Positions 42,529-51,272 are shown, numbered from the stretch's first letter. The stretch: 64,000 bases of DNA from JALHFZ01 sp964483085 (GCA_964483085.1 CAYZZX010000003.1:1-64000); one strand, 5' to 3'. Numbers and translations: made by a program. The notes: a model not told the origin generated them from the letters alone.

Positions 42529-43139
42529 CGGATGAAATACTCCTCCACTTTCAAATAGATATCAGAGGCTATGAGGTCTGCCTCCTTATCCCCGTCCACA
42601 GGCAGGATCCTGTCAGGATATTTTTTCGCCAGGATACGAAACTCCTCACGGACCCGCGAAAGAAAGGGAAGCCCCTCCGCTTCGAGGCGGTCCGGGGGAG
42701 TACCCCGGGACACCATCCTATCATAGGCTTTCTCCGCCGGCAGATCAATCCAGAAGGTAATGTCCGGTGATGGAAAGGATGCCCAGGAGAAGAGAGATTC
42801 TATTCTTTCTCCGTCGATCCCCCGTCCGCCTCGCTGGTAGGCTATGGTTGAATCGTTGTATCGCTCGCACACCACAATTTTCCCAGCCGCAAGAGCCGGC
42901 AGGATAACCTGCTTCACATGCTCGCACCGGTCAGCAAGAAAAAGAAAAAGCTCCGTCAGCGGGTGGCACAGACTTCCTGCGAGAAGGACCTGCCTCAAAG
43001 AATCCCCGCCGGGCCATCCTCCGGGTTCCTTGGTCCATATCACGGAATCTCCGCCCCGGGCAGTGAGCAGTTTCTCCGTCAGCAGGCGGGCCTGGGTCGA
43101 TTTGCCGCACCCGTCGATTCCCTCAAAAGTGATGAACAA
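42525..43139 (-). CDS. tmk: thymidylate kinase
   Basis: Phosphorylates dTMP to dTDP. The 204-residue protein has P-loop FEGIDGCGKSTQARLL, the TKEPGGWPGGDSLRQVLL DR-like substrate loop, DRCEHVKQVILPAL and CERYNDSTIAYQRGGRGID. It begins three bases after the S55 peptidase gene and overlaps yaaR. Confidence 0.95.
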   Translation of the reverse strand: MFITFEGIDGCGKSTQARLLTEKLLTARGGDSVIWTKEPGGWPGGDSLRQVLLAGSLCHPLTELFLFLADRCEHVKQVILPALAAGKIVVCERYNDSTIAYQRGGRGIDGERIESLFSWASFPSPDITFWIDLPAEKAYDRMVSRGTPPDRLEAEGLPFLSRVREEFRILAKKYPDRILPVDGDKEADLIASDIYLKVEEYFIR

Positions 43140-43142
43140 CCC

Positions 43143-45095
43143 CTACTCTCCCGATTCTTCGTCTGCGGAGAATTTCTTATCCCCCGAGGGTTTTACCGTG
43201 ATAATCTTCCGCAACAGCCCGTCCACGACGAATTCTGATTTGAAGATCTGGAGGGTTCCATCCTTCAGCCGGCGGGCTTTCCGTTCGCTGAGAAGTTCCT
43301 GCTCTTCCTTTGAGACCGGATCTCCGCTATCCTTTCGATCTTTTCCCGGCGCTTTTTTTCCGACGCTGTCGTAATTGAACTCCAAAATAAGCTCGTCCCC
43401 CGTCTCGAGGGCCGACAGCTCAGTGAACATCTGTCTGAAGGTACCGATGGTTTTCCACCCCTGGTTCAGCGCTGTCTGATCAAGGGGCTCAATCCCCCCT
43501 CCTCTGATAAGGATCTCGCAGTACTCACCGGCATCGGAGGGAACGGTGATCTGAAAATTCTTCTTCACCTGTTTTTTCCGGTAGGGACGAAGAAGGACTT
43601 CCACGTCAATTTTTTCTCCCGGCGCGTAGGTGTCTTTTTTGACCGAAAGCCCTTCGATGTACATAACCCTCGGTTCTTCCGTTACGCTCACCGCGAGAGA
43701 GACTCCGAGAGGATAGACCTCAGCGAAGGGATTAAGGAGGACGATATCAAGAAGTTCAGCCGTTTCTTGAAGGGCACGGGCGGAGATATCGGCAGATGAG
43801 AAGAACATGTTCGTCCTCTTCCACCCGGTACCGAGCCCTCTGCCCTCAAGAGTAAGGGTAACCGTGGCCGATCCCTGACCGGTCCGTCCCCAGAGTTCGT
43901 CAAGAAGGCCCATGTAAATTGTCGATGCCAGCTTTGCCCCCATGAATTGGTCCGGAACCATGGAAAACCCTTTTCTCTGCTGAAAGTCCCTGTCGGAATC
44001 AGTAAAATCAAGAGTCCCCCTGAAGGAAGGAGTGAAATAGCCGATTCTTCCCCCTATTCCTTCAGCGCGGTCCTGAGTGACGGTTCCGATTATCTTGAGG
44101 GGGCTTCCTATCTTGAAAGGAGATTCTAAGCTCGGTATCACGCTGTGAATATGAGATTTGGCCACGGGGAAATTCACCGCCCCGCGCCCGAGGAAGGGAT
44201 GACCAAAACCGATGAAGCGTCCGTCCTTTCCCACGGCTGTGACAGTACCCGTAGAGCCGATAGAGACGTCTCCCCAGGCGAGAAGGACGGTAATGGCCTC
44301 TCCCGGAAGAAGGCTGGCGTTCATCTCTATGGGAACATCTCCTGCGGAACTTCCTCCGGGTACTATGCTTCTTTGACCCACAAGGGCGGAGATGGTTCGG
44401 GCGCTCCGGGAACTAATGCCGTCCACAAAAAGGGCTGCCCGCTCTTTTTTGAGGAGCAGAGAGGGAGCAGACTCTTCAGTTTCCGATTCGACACCGTCTT
44501 TTTCGGGCTGAACGTCTTCCCCCACTTCTTCCTTTTCATCGGAAGAGTCATTTTCTTCGCCCTTTTGATCTCTCTGCTCTTTTTGCTCCTTCTCTTTCTG
44601 CTCCCGCTCCTTCTCCTCAAGATCCCTCTGTTCTTCCTCTTTGCGCAGAGACGGAAGAGTGGGAAGCTGTACCCGCTTTTCAGGCCAGTTCCAAATGGAG
44701 GCCATATCTTCGTAGGGGGTGACAAGGCCGAGAGTGTGGTCGCTGAAGTTCCATCCGTAGCCGATGGCCCCGATGAGCTTTCCGTTAATATACACGGGGC
44801 TGCCGCTCATTCCGGCGGCAATGCCTCCGGTTTTTTCGATGACCGGACCAGAGGCTTTGACGAGGATGAGATTGCGAGGCGACCCTTTCTGTGGAACTAC
44901 GCTCACAATCTGCACAGGGAAACGGATGATATTCCTTGCGGAGACAACGGTGAGGGCGTACCCCTTCATTCCCGGACGAAGAGCTGTTGTAGAAAGTACC
45001 GCTTCCTCCGGGGTAAAGGGAGCGGAATATCCCGTATGGGCAAAAACAACCAGAAGAGCAGCAAATCCTAAGAGGACTCGGCGAAGAATTTTCAT
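43143..45095 (-). CDS. SpoIVB-type (S55) serine peptidase-like protein
   Basis: A 650-residue exported protein, signal peptide at residues 1-24. It has the S55 peptidase landmarks: TTALRPGMKGYALTVV, the nucleophile region GGIAAGMSGSPVYINGKLIGAIGYGW, and the GFGHPFLGRG motif with a conserved His. A strongly charged insert of about 60 residues, mostly Glu, Lys, Gln and Asp, lies around 153-215. The C-terminal half is beta-rich and unassigned. In sporulating Firmicutes SpoIVB signals sigma-K activation; no sporulation genes are seen here, so another envelope role is likely. It lies between prfB and tmk. Confidence 0.75.
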   Translation of the reverse strand: MKILRRVLLGFAALLVVFAHTGYSAPFTPEEAVLSTTALRPGMKGYALTVVSARNIIRFPVQIVSVVPQKGSPRNLILVKASGPVIEKTGGIAAGMSGSPVYINGKLIGAIGYGWNFSDHTLGLVTPYEDMASIWNWPEKRVQLPTLPSLRKEEEQRDLEEKEREQKEKEQKEQRDQKGEENDSSDEKEEVGEDVQPEKDGVESETEESAPSLLLKKERAALFVDGISSRSARTISALVGQRSIVPGGSSAGDVPIEMNASLLPGEAITVLLAWGDVSIGSTGTVTAVGKDGRFIGFGHPFLGRGAVNFPVAKSHIHSVIPSLESPFKIGSPLKIIGTVTQDRAEGIGGRIGYFTPSFRGTLDFTDSDRDFQQRKGFSMVPDQFMGAKLASTIYMGLLDELWGRTGQGSATVTLTLEGRGLGTGWKRTNMFFSSADISARALQETAELLDIVLLNPFAEVYPLGVSLAVSVTEEPRVMYIEGLSVKKDTYAPGEKIDVEVLLRPYRKKQVKKNFQITVPSDAGEYCEILIRGGGIEPLDQTALNQGWKTIGTFRQMFTELSALETGDELILEFNYDSVGKKAPGKDRKDSGDPVSKEEQELLSERKARRLKDGTLQIFKSEFVVDGLLRKIITVKPSGDKKFSADEESGE

Positions 45096-45137
45096 GCAGG
45101 CGATCCTTTCATTCTGAAATTTCCGTGCGTTTTACTT

Positions 45138-46239
45138 TCATTTCTGCCGTTTCCATCGAAGATAGCTCATGATGAATTCGTCGATGTCTCCGTCGAGCAC
45201 TCCCTGTATATTACCGATCTCGCAGCCGGTTCTGTGATCCTTGGCAAGAGTGTAGGGGTGGAGCACATAGCTTCGTATCTGGCTGCCCCAGGTGCTCTCC
45301 TTTTGTTCTCCCCGGAGATCAAGCAGCTCCTGCTGCCTTTCCTCCCAGGCCTTCTCGAAAAGCTGGCTTCGAAGCACCTTCATGGCAACCTGACGGTTCA
45401 TGTGCTGCGACCGTTCGTTCTGACAGGCCACAACGATCCCCGAAGGAATATGGGTTATTCGTACTGCCGAGTCAGTTTTGTTGACATGCTGGCCTCCCGC
45501 GCCGCTTGAACGATAGGTATCCACCCGGAGGTCTTCAGGACGGATTTCGATCTCCACGTCATCGGGAAGCTCCGGAGCGACATCTACGGAAGCGAAGCTC
45601 GTATGGCGCCTCTTCGCGGAATCGAAGGGGGAGATACGGACAAGACGGTGAACACCCTTCTCGGACTTGAGATATCCGTAGGCGAATTCTCCCTGCACAA
45701 GCACAGTGGCATTTTTTATTCCCGCCTCCTCATCCTGGAGCATCTCAAGAATACTCACCTTGAAATCCTCCCTCTCCGCCCATCGGAGATACAGACGGAG
45801 CAGCATTTCCGCCCAATCCTGGGAGTCATGCCCTCCCGATCCGGCGTGCACGGTGAGGATTGCATTGTTACTGTCGTATTCTTCAGAGAGAAGAAGGAGA
45901 AGCTGTTCTTTTTCCAGGGCTTTTTGCAGATCGGAGGCTCGTTTATTAAACTCTTTTTGAAGCTCGTCGTCCTCCTCCTCCGAAAGCATCTCATCAAGAA
46001 TGGCGATCTCCTGAAAATTCTTCTCGGTGGCTTCCCACTGGGCAAGCTTCCGGCTGAGCTGTGCCAGCTCCCTCGTAACCTCGTGGCTGTCCGGGCTGTT
46101 CCAGAAATCAGTCGCCGAAGCGGTCTCTTCAAGTTTTTTCTTTCTGCTCTCTATTGAAGCCGGGTCAAAGACTGTCCTGCAGGTCCTGCTTCAGGACCCG
46201 AAGTTCCTCCAAAACAGTAGAATTCGGTATAAAAGTCAT
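45138..46239 (-). CDS. prfB: peptide chain release factor 2, with programmed +1 frameshift
   Basis: Terminates translation at UGA and UAA. Translation starts at ATG 46239 (GGAGGGG six bases upstream), reads 24 codons and meets an in-frame TGA at 46167-46165 in the context CTT TGA C. Skipping one base gives GAC and opens the frame to 45138, for a 366-residue RF2. AGGA just upstream acts as the internal Shine-Dalgarno. The main frame carries the SPF anticodon-like tripeptide (RISPFDS) and the catalytic GAGGQHVNKTDSAVR. Low RF2 favours the shift, so expression is autoregulated. An internal ATG at 45989 is not the true start. Confidence 0.95.
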
Positions 46240-46259
46240 TTTCTACCCCTCCGATACGA

Positions 46260-46288
46260 TTGTATGGAACGAATTTTAATTATATCAT
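46260..46288 (+). promoter_or_regulatory. candidate birA promoter
   Basis: TTGTAT (46260-46265), a 17-base spacer and TATCAT (46283-46288). The -10 overlaps the extended -10 of the prfB promoter on the other strand. Confidence 0.4.
46279..46287 (-). promoter_or_regulatory. extended -10 promoter of prfB
   Basis: Minus strand TGATATAAT (46287-46279), a consensus extended -10. The leader to prfB would be about 33 bases. The -35 is weak, as is common for extended -10 promoters. Confidence 0.6.
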
Positions 46289-46322
46289 CTACCTGAACAT
46301 CCAATAGAAAGCTGGGGATTAA

Positions 46323-47366
46323 ATGCAAAAAGCCCGTCGGTCCACAGTCGAACTCTGCCGTCTCTTTTTAGATAATCCGGAAGCTGTCCTCTCAGGCGGA
46401 GAGGTAAGCCGTCAGCTCTCCATCTCACGCCAGGGGGTGTGGAAGGCCGTGCAATCCCTTCGGGATGAGGGGTTCTCCATCCTCTCCCTTCCACAAAAAG
46501 GGTACATCCTGCAGGAACTTCCGGCAAACGATCTCTCCCCTTCTCTTACGGGTGCCTCCTGTTCTCCATCCTGCTCCTTTGAAGGAGGGGTCTATTTTTT
46601 CTCCTCCCTCTCCTCCACTCAGGAGAAGGCGAAGGAACTGGGCCGCTCCAGCGGTGCCTCTCGTCTTCTCGTCCTTGCAGACGAACAGACGAGAGGCCGG
46701 GGGCGGCGGGATAGACGTTGGATCTCCCTGAAAGGACAGGGGCTCTTTCTTTCTGTATTTTTTCGTCCACGGCTGGGTCCCGGCCGGCTCCAGCTCGTCA
46801 ACCTTGCGGCAGGACTTGCAGTGAGGCAAGCCGTTGCAGAGCTCTATGGAGTTTCCTTGTCCCTTAAATGGCCCAACGACCTCCTCTGGGGAGATCGTAA
46901 AATCTGCGGAATTCTTTCGGAGGCCTCTAGCGATTCCGAAGGGGTGAAGGACTGCACTACGGGAATAGGGATCAACATCTCCCTCCCTCCCGAAGAAGCG
47001 AGGGAAGAAGGGCAGAGCAAGGCCTGTGCCCTTGAACCCCTCGCCGGAACGATCCATCGGGGCCGGCTCGCCGCAGAGATTTGCACATATTTCTTGCGCC
47101 TTACAGAGGTTCTGGAGCAGGACGGCGGAACTTCTCTTCTCGAAGAATACCGTCGATCCTGCTCCACTCTGGGTCGGCATATATTCATAATGACGGAAGA
47201 CGAAACCATCGCCGGGAGGGCCGAGGCCATCGGAGAGAGCGGAGAGCTGGAGATTTCGACCGATGACGGACTCCGTTCCTTTTACGCCGCCGACGTGGTT
47301 CATGCAACCCCGGAAGAGAAGGAGCATACTGACGGAGAAGAATCGAAAGATTCCGAGGCCTATTAA
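46323..47366 (+). CDS. birA: bifunctional biotin ligase / biotin operon repressor
   Basis: Attaches biotin to carboxyl carrier proteins and represses biotin genes. The 347-residue protein has an N-terminal winged helix (VLSGGEVSRQLSISRQGVWKAVQSLRDEGF), then the ligase domain with TRGRGRRDRRWISLKGQGLFLSV (the GRGRRXR biotinyl-AMP loop), LSLKWPNDLLWGDRKICGIL, GIGINISL, and a C-terminal SH3-like domain (AEAIGESGELEISTDDG). GGGGA precedes ATG 46323. It is divergent from prfB. The end is a short acidic tail. Confidence 0.94.
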   Translation: MQKARRSTVELCRLFLDNPEAVLSGGEVSRQLSISRQGVWKAVQSLRDEGFSILSLPQKGYILQELPANDLSPSLTGASCSPSCSFEGGVYFFSSLSSTQEKAKELGRSSGASRLLVLADEQTRGRGRRDRRWISLKGQGLFLSVFFRPRLGPGRLQLVNLAAGLAVRQAVAELYGVSLSLKWPNDLLWGDRKICGILSEASSDSEGVKDCTTGIGINISLPPEEAREEGQSKACALEPLAGTIHRGRLAAEICTYFLRLTEVLEQDGGTSLLEEYRRSCSTLGRHIFIMTEDETIAGRAEAIGESGELEISTDDGLRSFYAADVVHATPEEKEHTDGEESKDSEAY

Positions 47367-47478
47367 AAAAGCCCTCTTGGCGGCTGACAAGTAGAAACAT
47401 ACCAGCAGGTGGTCCAGCCCTCGAGGAAAATCCGGCGACTACCAGGGGCGAAAAACCTTCATGCCTTCAAGTGTCTCT

Positions 47479-48735
47479 CTACAAACGGTGTGCCCCCGCC
47501 GCTACAAAGGTGAGCCCGGCTTTGGTCAGGGCCTCAGCCGTCGAATTGACGGCCTTGTGCTTCATCAGATAGTTGAGGGTCAGCGCGTCCATGGCGCCGG
47601 AAGATTCGATCTCCTTCTTCTCGCGGAAGTAGTCGAGGAGGTCTGACGGATGGGCGAGCGTCTGCTCATCTTCAGGGTTGCCCCCCTCGTGCTTGGCGGA
47701 AATATTGGGGACGGTTCGGGCAAGCTCAATAAGCCCCTCCCTGCGGTTATACGGCTGGCGCACGATGCTCTTCCACGTCTCGGTAATATGGTGTTCAATG
47801 CGGATCTGATCCTCAAGGCCAAGATCCCTTCGGATGGCTGCAGCCTTGGCGATGTGTGCATCGTCAATGGAGTTGGAGAGGTTGATCCCCGCCAGAGGAG
47901 TGCTGCCATCACCCCGGGCGAACATGCGGGCGGCAAGGAGTGTCCAAAGGACGGCGTAGGGGTTATCGTTACCCATGAAGACTGAAATCTTGAAGCGGAT
48001 GTCGACGCCCATGCGGTAGAGGAGATACCCGAGAAAAACCGTTCCCGGATTGATGTTGAGCACCTCGTCCACACCGTAGTTCGTGTAGTAGTAGAGCGCC
48101 TCGTCCACCCACTGGAGCGGGTGGCTGTTCGGCTGCCCGATTCCGCCGAAGTAACCGGTGATAGTGGCGGGGCCACCGAGGTGGACGTTGGAGCCATCGA
48201 CGCCCTTGGTGTCGAGGGTCTCCACACATGTAGCACCCAGTATCTTGACCGCAGCGCGGACGGCAGGGAGGTCTCCTCCGTCGGCCTCCTGCTCCTTCAT
48301 CTTCCGCACGCGGATAAAGCGGCCGGGAAGAATTTCCTCCTTTTCGAGGGAGGTACGTACTTCGGCGAGAAGCCAGGGGAAGTACTGCAGGGCGCTGATC
48401 TCCAGCGTCGGAGCTATGGAAAGATCGTACTCCCATGCGGGCCGCCCGGGATTGACGCGCGCGCGGTAATCGGAAAGAGATATGAACTTTCCTTCATCTC
48501 GAACGGAGGCAATCCATTCAAGATCCTTCACAAAGGGTGAGTTCATCCGCTCCAGTTTTTTTACGAGTGACTCCACCTTCCCTGCATGGCGTGCCCGTTC
48601 GTTGATATCGCTGACCGTGCCGTACTTTGCGACCACTCTTCTGAGGTCGGCCAGCGCCGGATTCTTCGGATCTCCCAAATACTCGTTGATCTCCTCGAAC
48701 ACCTGCTGGTTGATGCAGAACTCCTGAAATGCCAT
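47479..48735 (-). CDS. unrecognised conserved-looking protein, 418 residues
   Basis: I do not recognise this family. No signal peptide or membrane segment. It has a helical N-terminal 140 residues, then Gly-rich motifs that look catalytic: ILGATCVETLDTKGVDGSNVHLGG, GYFGGIGQPNSHPLQWVDEALYYYTNYGVDEVLNINPG, FMGNDNPYAVLWTLLAARMF, EHHITETWKSIVRQPYNRREG and ISAKHEGGNPEDE. The alternation suggests an alpha/beta, perhaps TIM-barrel, enzyme. ATG 48735 lies eight bases after AAGGAGG; an ATG two codons earlier is also open. It is preceded, 31 bases upstream, by a strong terminator and a 30-codon ORF, so transcription may be attenuated. No functional neighbour: birA is convergent, an MFS gene divergent. 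Confidence 0.75.
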   Translation of the reverse strand: MAFQEFCINQQVFEEINEYLGDPKNPALADLRRVVAKYGTVSDINERARHAGKVESLVKKLERMNSPFVKDLEWIASVRDEGKFISLSDYRARVNPGRPAWEYDLSIAPTLEISALQYFPWLLAEVRTSLEKEEILPGRFIRVRKMKEQEADGGDLPAVRAAVKILGATCVETLDTKGVDGSNVHLGGPATITGYFGGIGQPNSHPLQWVDEALYYYTNYGVDEVLNINPGTVFLGYLLYRMGVDIRFKISVFMGNDNPYAVLWTLLAARMFARGDGSTPLAGINLSNSIDDAHIAKAAAIRRDLGLEDQIRIEHHITETWKSIVRQPYNRREGLIELARTVPNISAKHEGGNPEDEQTLAHPSDLLDYFREKKEIESSGAMDALTLNYLMKHKAVNSTAEALTKAGLTFVAAGAHRL

Positions 48736-48765
48736 TGTCATTTCCTCCTTATGATATGTGGTAAT

Positions 48766-48811
48766 AAAAAGCCGGGGGTCTTCGAAATGTTGCTTTCGAA
48801 GACCCCCGGCT
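48766..48811 (-). terminator. strong terminator between a small ORF and the 48735-47479 gene
   Basis: AGCCGGGGGTCTTCGAAA (48770-48787) pairs perfectly with TTTCGAAGACCCCCGGCT (48794-48811) across a 6-base loop: 18 bp, with a T5 tract on the minus strand. The T tract ends 31 bases before the next start codon. Confidence 0.9.
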
Positions 48812-48833
48812 GAAACTGTCCGCGCACGTAAGA

Positions 48834-48926
48834 CTAAGCGCTAACCGCCTCAGGAGGGTCACCGCTAGCCATCATCATTGCACATGCGTGCAGAGCAAAT
48901 GGAACTCTATCTTTCGCTTGAGACAT
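48834..48926 (-). CDS. 30-residue small ORF with own promoter and terminator
   Basis: Starts at ATG 48926 (AAAGGAGG ten bases upstream) and ends with TAG. The peptide begins MSQAKDRVPFALHAC and continues AMMMASGDPPEAVSA. It has one Cys, a Met triplet and no signal peptide. A consensus promoter lies 42 bases upstream and a strong terminator 23 bases downstream, giving a predicted transcript of about 190 bases. It could be a small protein gene, a leader peptide for attenuation of the next gene, or a peptide precursor. I know no family for it. Confidence 0.55.
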   Translation of the reverse strand: MSQAKDRVPFALHACAMMMASGDPPEAVSA

Positions 48927-48967
48927 AGTGCGGAGACCTCCTTTCGATGCGGGTGAAGTTGGGAAAG

Positions 48968-48996
48968 ATGATATTCTGCTCAGGGTGCTTTGTCAA
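48968..48996 (-). promoter_or_regulatory. promoter of the small ORF transcript
   Basis: Minus strand TTGACA (48996-48991), a 17-base spacer and TATCAT (48973-48968); the start point is near 48961. The remaining interval up to 49128 shows no gene on either strand that I would support. Confidence 0.8.
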
Positions 48997-49128
48997 GCCT
49001 TTTGGAGCCGAAAAAATTCCACGTAGTGGAATGAGAGCGTCCCGAGGTCACAACATCTTCCCAGCCTTCTGAATCTTGTTTATCTACGTTGTCCCATGAA
49101 GCTGCGGATTCAGGAACCGTAGGAAGCG

Positions 49129-49157
49129 TTGAGATTGTAGACAAAGTATAGTATGAT
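49129..49157 (+). promoter_or_regulatory. promoter of the MFS transporter gene
   Basis: TTGAGA (49129-49134), a 17-base spacer and TATGAT (49152-49157), 28 bases before the ATG at 49186. Confidence 0.7.
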
Positions 49158-49185
49158 CTTCCATGTTTTGGAATAACCAAATCAT

Positions 49186-50391
49186 ATGAATGTAATTTTA
49201 GAAAAGTCTGGAGTTGTTCTTTTGCCCGTTGCTAACGTATTATCTCGCAGAATACTCATTGTTCTCAGTCTTGCCATGTTCTGCGCCATGCTCGGAATGG
49301 GAATAATATCTCCCATTCTGCCCCTTTATGCGCAAAATCTCGGAGCGAGCGGATTTGCCCTTGGAATGATCATCGGTGCATTCTCCCTCTCCCGTTCAGG
49401 AGGCATGATCGTCTCAGGCGAGCTCGCCGAACACATGGATAAAAAGAGGCTCCTGCTGGGAGGGCTGGCATTTTATGCCGCGGCGTCAGTCTCCTACACC
49501 TTTGCCAATTCAACGGCTTCATTGATCCTGATCAGGATGGGCCATGGCCTCGGATCCGCCATGGTCGTTCCCATAACCATGGCGATAGCAACCGATATCG
49601 CACCAGAGGGAGAGCAGGGGGCTTTCTTCGGCACCCTTCAGGGTGCCCAATTTCTCGGCGTGGGGTGCGGTCCGCTGCTCAGTGGCCTCCTTGCCGAAAA
49701 CTTCGGGCTCATGGCTCCCTTCTACGGCATGACAGCTCTCACGCTTCTTTCGATGACCTTTGTCTTTCTCTGGCTCCCCTGGAAAATATCCTCCGGATCG
49801 TCGATTTCCACCAGCATGGGAGGGGCTTTTTCAGCTATACTTCTTGACCGTGAGATGATGAGGGTCTTTTTCTTTCAATTTGCCTCTGCCATGTGCCGGG
49901 GAGTGCTCGTGATGGTCATACCCCTTTTCGCCTCGGGATTCAATCTTTCCTTCATGCAGATCGGTTTCGTCGTCTCACTGAACTCCCTGGCCACGGGCCT
50001 TCTGCAGCGTTTCTCCGGAAGAATGGCGGACAGATTCCCCAAGCGGAAGATGATCCTCGCGGGAGGGCTCATATCTGCGGTCACCCTTATCGGGCTTCCA
50101 AACCTGACGACTCCAGTGAGTCTCGCCCTGGCCAGCGTCGCCTTCGGCGTCGGTCACGCCTTCGCAACTCCGTCTCTGGCCGCCATTGCGGCATCCAGGG
50201 GAAATCTCTACGGTTCGGGGAGAATCATGGGGCTTTTCAACATCTCCTTCAGCGTGGGTATGACTATCGGCCCTGTGCTTACGGGGATGCTTCTCGATAT
50301 GACCCGCACAGGATTTCCCTTTTACCTTCTCAGCGCCATTCTGCTCAGCGCGACGCTCCTCGCCTTCTCTCCTCGCAGACTGCACATCTGA
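49186..50391 (+). CDS. major facilitator superfamily transporter (DHA1-like)
   Basis: A 401-residue integral membrane protein with 12 predicted segments. The loop 2-3 motif reads ISGELAEHMDKKRLLLGGL, and the drug-export motif C region GTLQGAQFLGVGCGPLLSGLLAENFG is present in segment 5, typical of 12-helix antiporters. The second-half loop RMADRFPKRKMILAGGL repeats the signature. Export of a drug or metabolite is the family expectation; the substrate is unknown. No clear ribosome-binding site precedes ATG 49186. It stands alone on the plus strand. Confidence 0.85.
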   Translation: MNVILEKSGVVLLPVANVLSRRILIVLSLAMFCAMLGMGIISPILPLYAQNLGASGFALGMIIGAFSLSRSGGMIVSGELAEHMDKKRLLLGGLAFYAAASVSYTFANSTASLILIRMGHGLGSAMVVPITMAIATDIAPEGEQGAFFGTLQGAQFLGVGCGPLLSGLLAENFGLMAPFYGMTALTLLSMTFVFLWLPWKISSGSSISTSMGGAFSAILLDREMMRVFFFQFASAMCRGVLVMVIPLFASGFNLSFMQIGFVVSLNSLATGLLQRFSGRMADRFPKRKMILAGGLISAVTLIGLPNLTTPVSLALASVAFGVGHAFATPSLAAIAASRGNLYGSGRIMGLFNISFSVGMTIGPVLTGMLLDMTRTGFPFYLLSAILLSATLLAFSPRRLHI

Positions 50392-50423
50392 TTCAAAGTC
50401 CTTCCACCAGTTGAGCCTCTGGT

Positions 50424-51272
50424 TCAGCGCTGAGGCACGCCGTGACGCTGCCTGTAGGGAGCAAGGCGGTTCCAGAAAAGCAAATAATGATCATGAAAAA
50501 AAAGAAGAAGATCCTGTTCAGGATCTGGCCTTGAAAGAAAGAGGACGTTTTTGTCTTCTTTCAGCGCATCGAAAATTGGTTTCGCCGATGCACTGTCCAA
50601 AATAACGGGAATCTTTTTATCGAGAGCGGTCTTTACCTCCCGAAGAAGCCCTTCGATGTCCTCTCCTCTTTCCCAGGCCTTCCGGAGTGCGGGATTTTCC
50701 GGAAGGAGACGACATCCTGCGGCCACAAAAAGAGGCGTTGCCCCTTCCGTGAGATCGAACACCGGATATCCCTTCAGAAGCTGTCTTCCCACGAGGACTG
50801 TGCTGTCCAGTCTTGTCTGAAATTCAGAAAGGCGCCGTTGAAAATAGGGGTAATTCCCCGGATCGAAGCTGGAAAGCCCGGTCAAAACCCTCTGGGCAAC
50901 AAAGGGAAGGACGGAGGGGTCCGCCATATGGTAGTCCATCCTCGCTGTGTCGAAAGGTACCTTGCCATAGAGAAGAAAGAGATTCGGGCGGCTCTCTTTC
51001 TTCAAACCGAGGGCAGAGGCCTCTTTTTCATCGAGGGCGAGGATTGATGCGTCTTTTTTGATTGATGACAGGGGGATTTTCCGCACACTCTTCCCCTCGT
51101 TATTCCATAAAGAGATCGGCTTTACGGTGACGTAGACCCCTCCGATGAATCGGGTGATCATGGTCATCCAGGGAGAGGTCGCCATAATTTCAAGAGCCTC
51201 GGCCTTCGGAGAATAAAGGGAAAAGATAAAAGAGAAAAGGATGGAGAGGACATAAAGACGTTTTGTATTCAC
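50424..51272 (-). CDS. ZnuA/TroA-like periplasmic metal-binding protein, divergent
   Basis: A 282-residue exported protein, signal peptide at 1-27 (LSILFSFIFSLYSPKAEA). The layout recalls the cluster A-I solute-binding proteins: ATSPWMTMITRFIGG, then DYHMADPSVLPFVAQRVLTGLSSFDPGNYPYFQRRLSEFQTRL, similar to the DPHxWLDP...DP.n..yY..N segment of ZnuA. The central helix motif is degenerate, with His in YHMAD as the only clear metal-ligand candidate. There is no permease or ATPase gene nearby. It overlaps rnc by four bases and ends the fab operon. Confidence 0.6.
   Translation of the reverse strand: MNTKRLYVLSILFSFIFSLYSPKAEALEIMATSPWMTMITRFIGGVYVTVKPISLWNNEGKSVRKIPLSSIKKDASILALDEKEASALGLKKESRPNLFLLYGKVPFDTARMDYHMADPSVLPFVAQRVLTGLSSFDPGNYPYFQRRLSEFQTRLDSTVLVGRQLLKGYPVFDLTEGATPLFVAAGCRLLPENPALRKAWERGEDIEGLLREVKTALDKKIPVILDSASAKPIFDALKEDKNVLFLSRPDPEQDLLLFFHDHYLLFWNRLAPYRQRHGVPQR

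Noticed and set aside
44480..44660. DNA tandem repeat in the charged insert of the S55 gene
   Set aside because: The codons vary and no repeat unit is exact; the bias is at protein level.
45138..45989. prfB starting at the internal ATG 45989
   Set aside because: The N-terminal domain is encoded upstream and joined by the programmed frameshift.
48770..48811. Insertion-sequence terminal repeat
   Set aside because: The arms form one hairpin with a T-tract and there is no transposase nearby.
48980..49180. Minus-strand ORF of 66 codons upstream of the small ORF
   Set aside because: No ribosome-binding site, and it overlaps both the MFS promoter and the small-ORF promoter.
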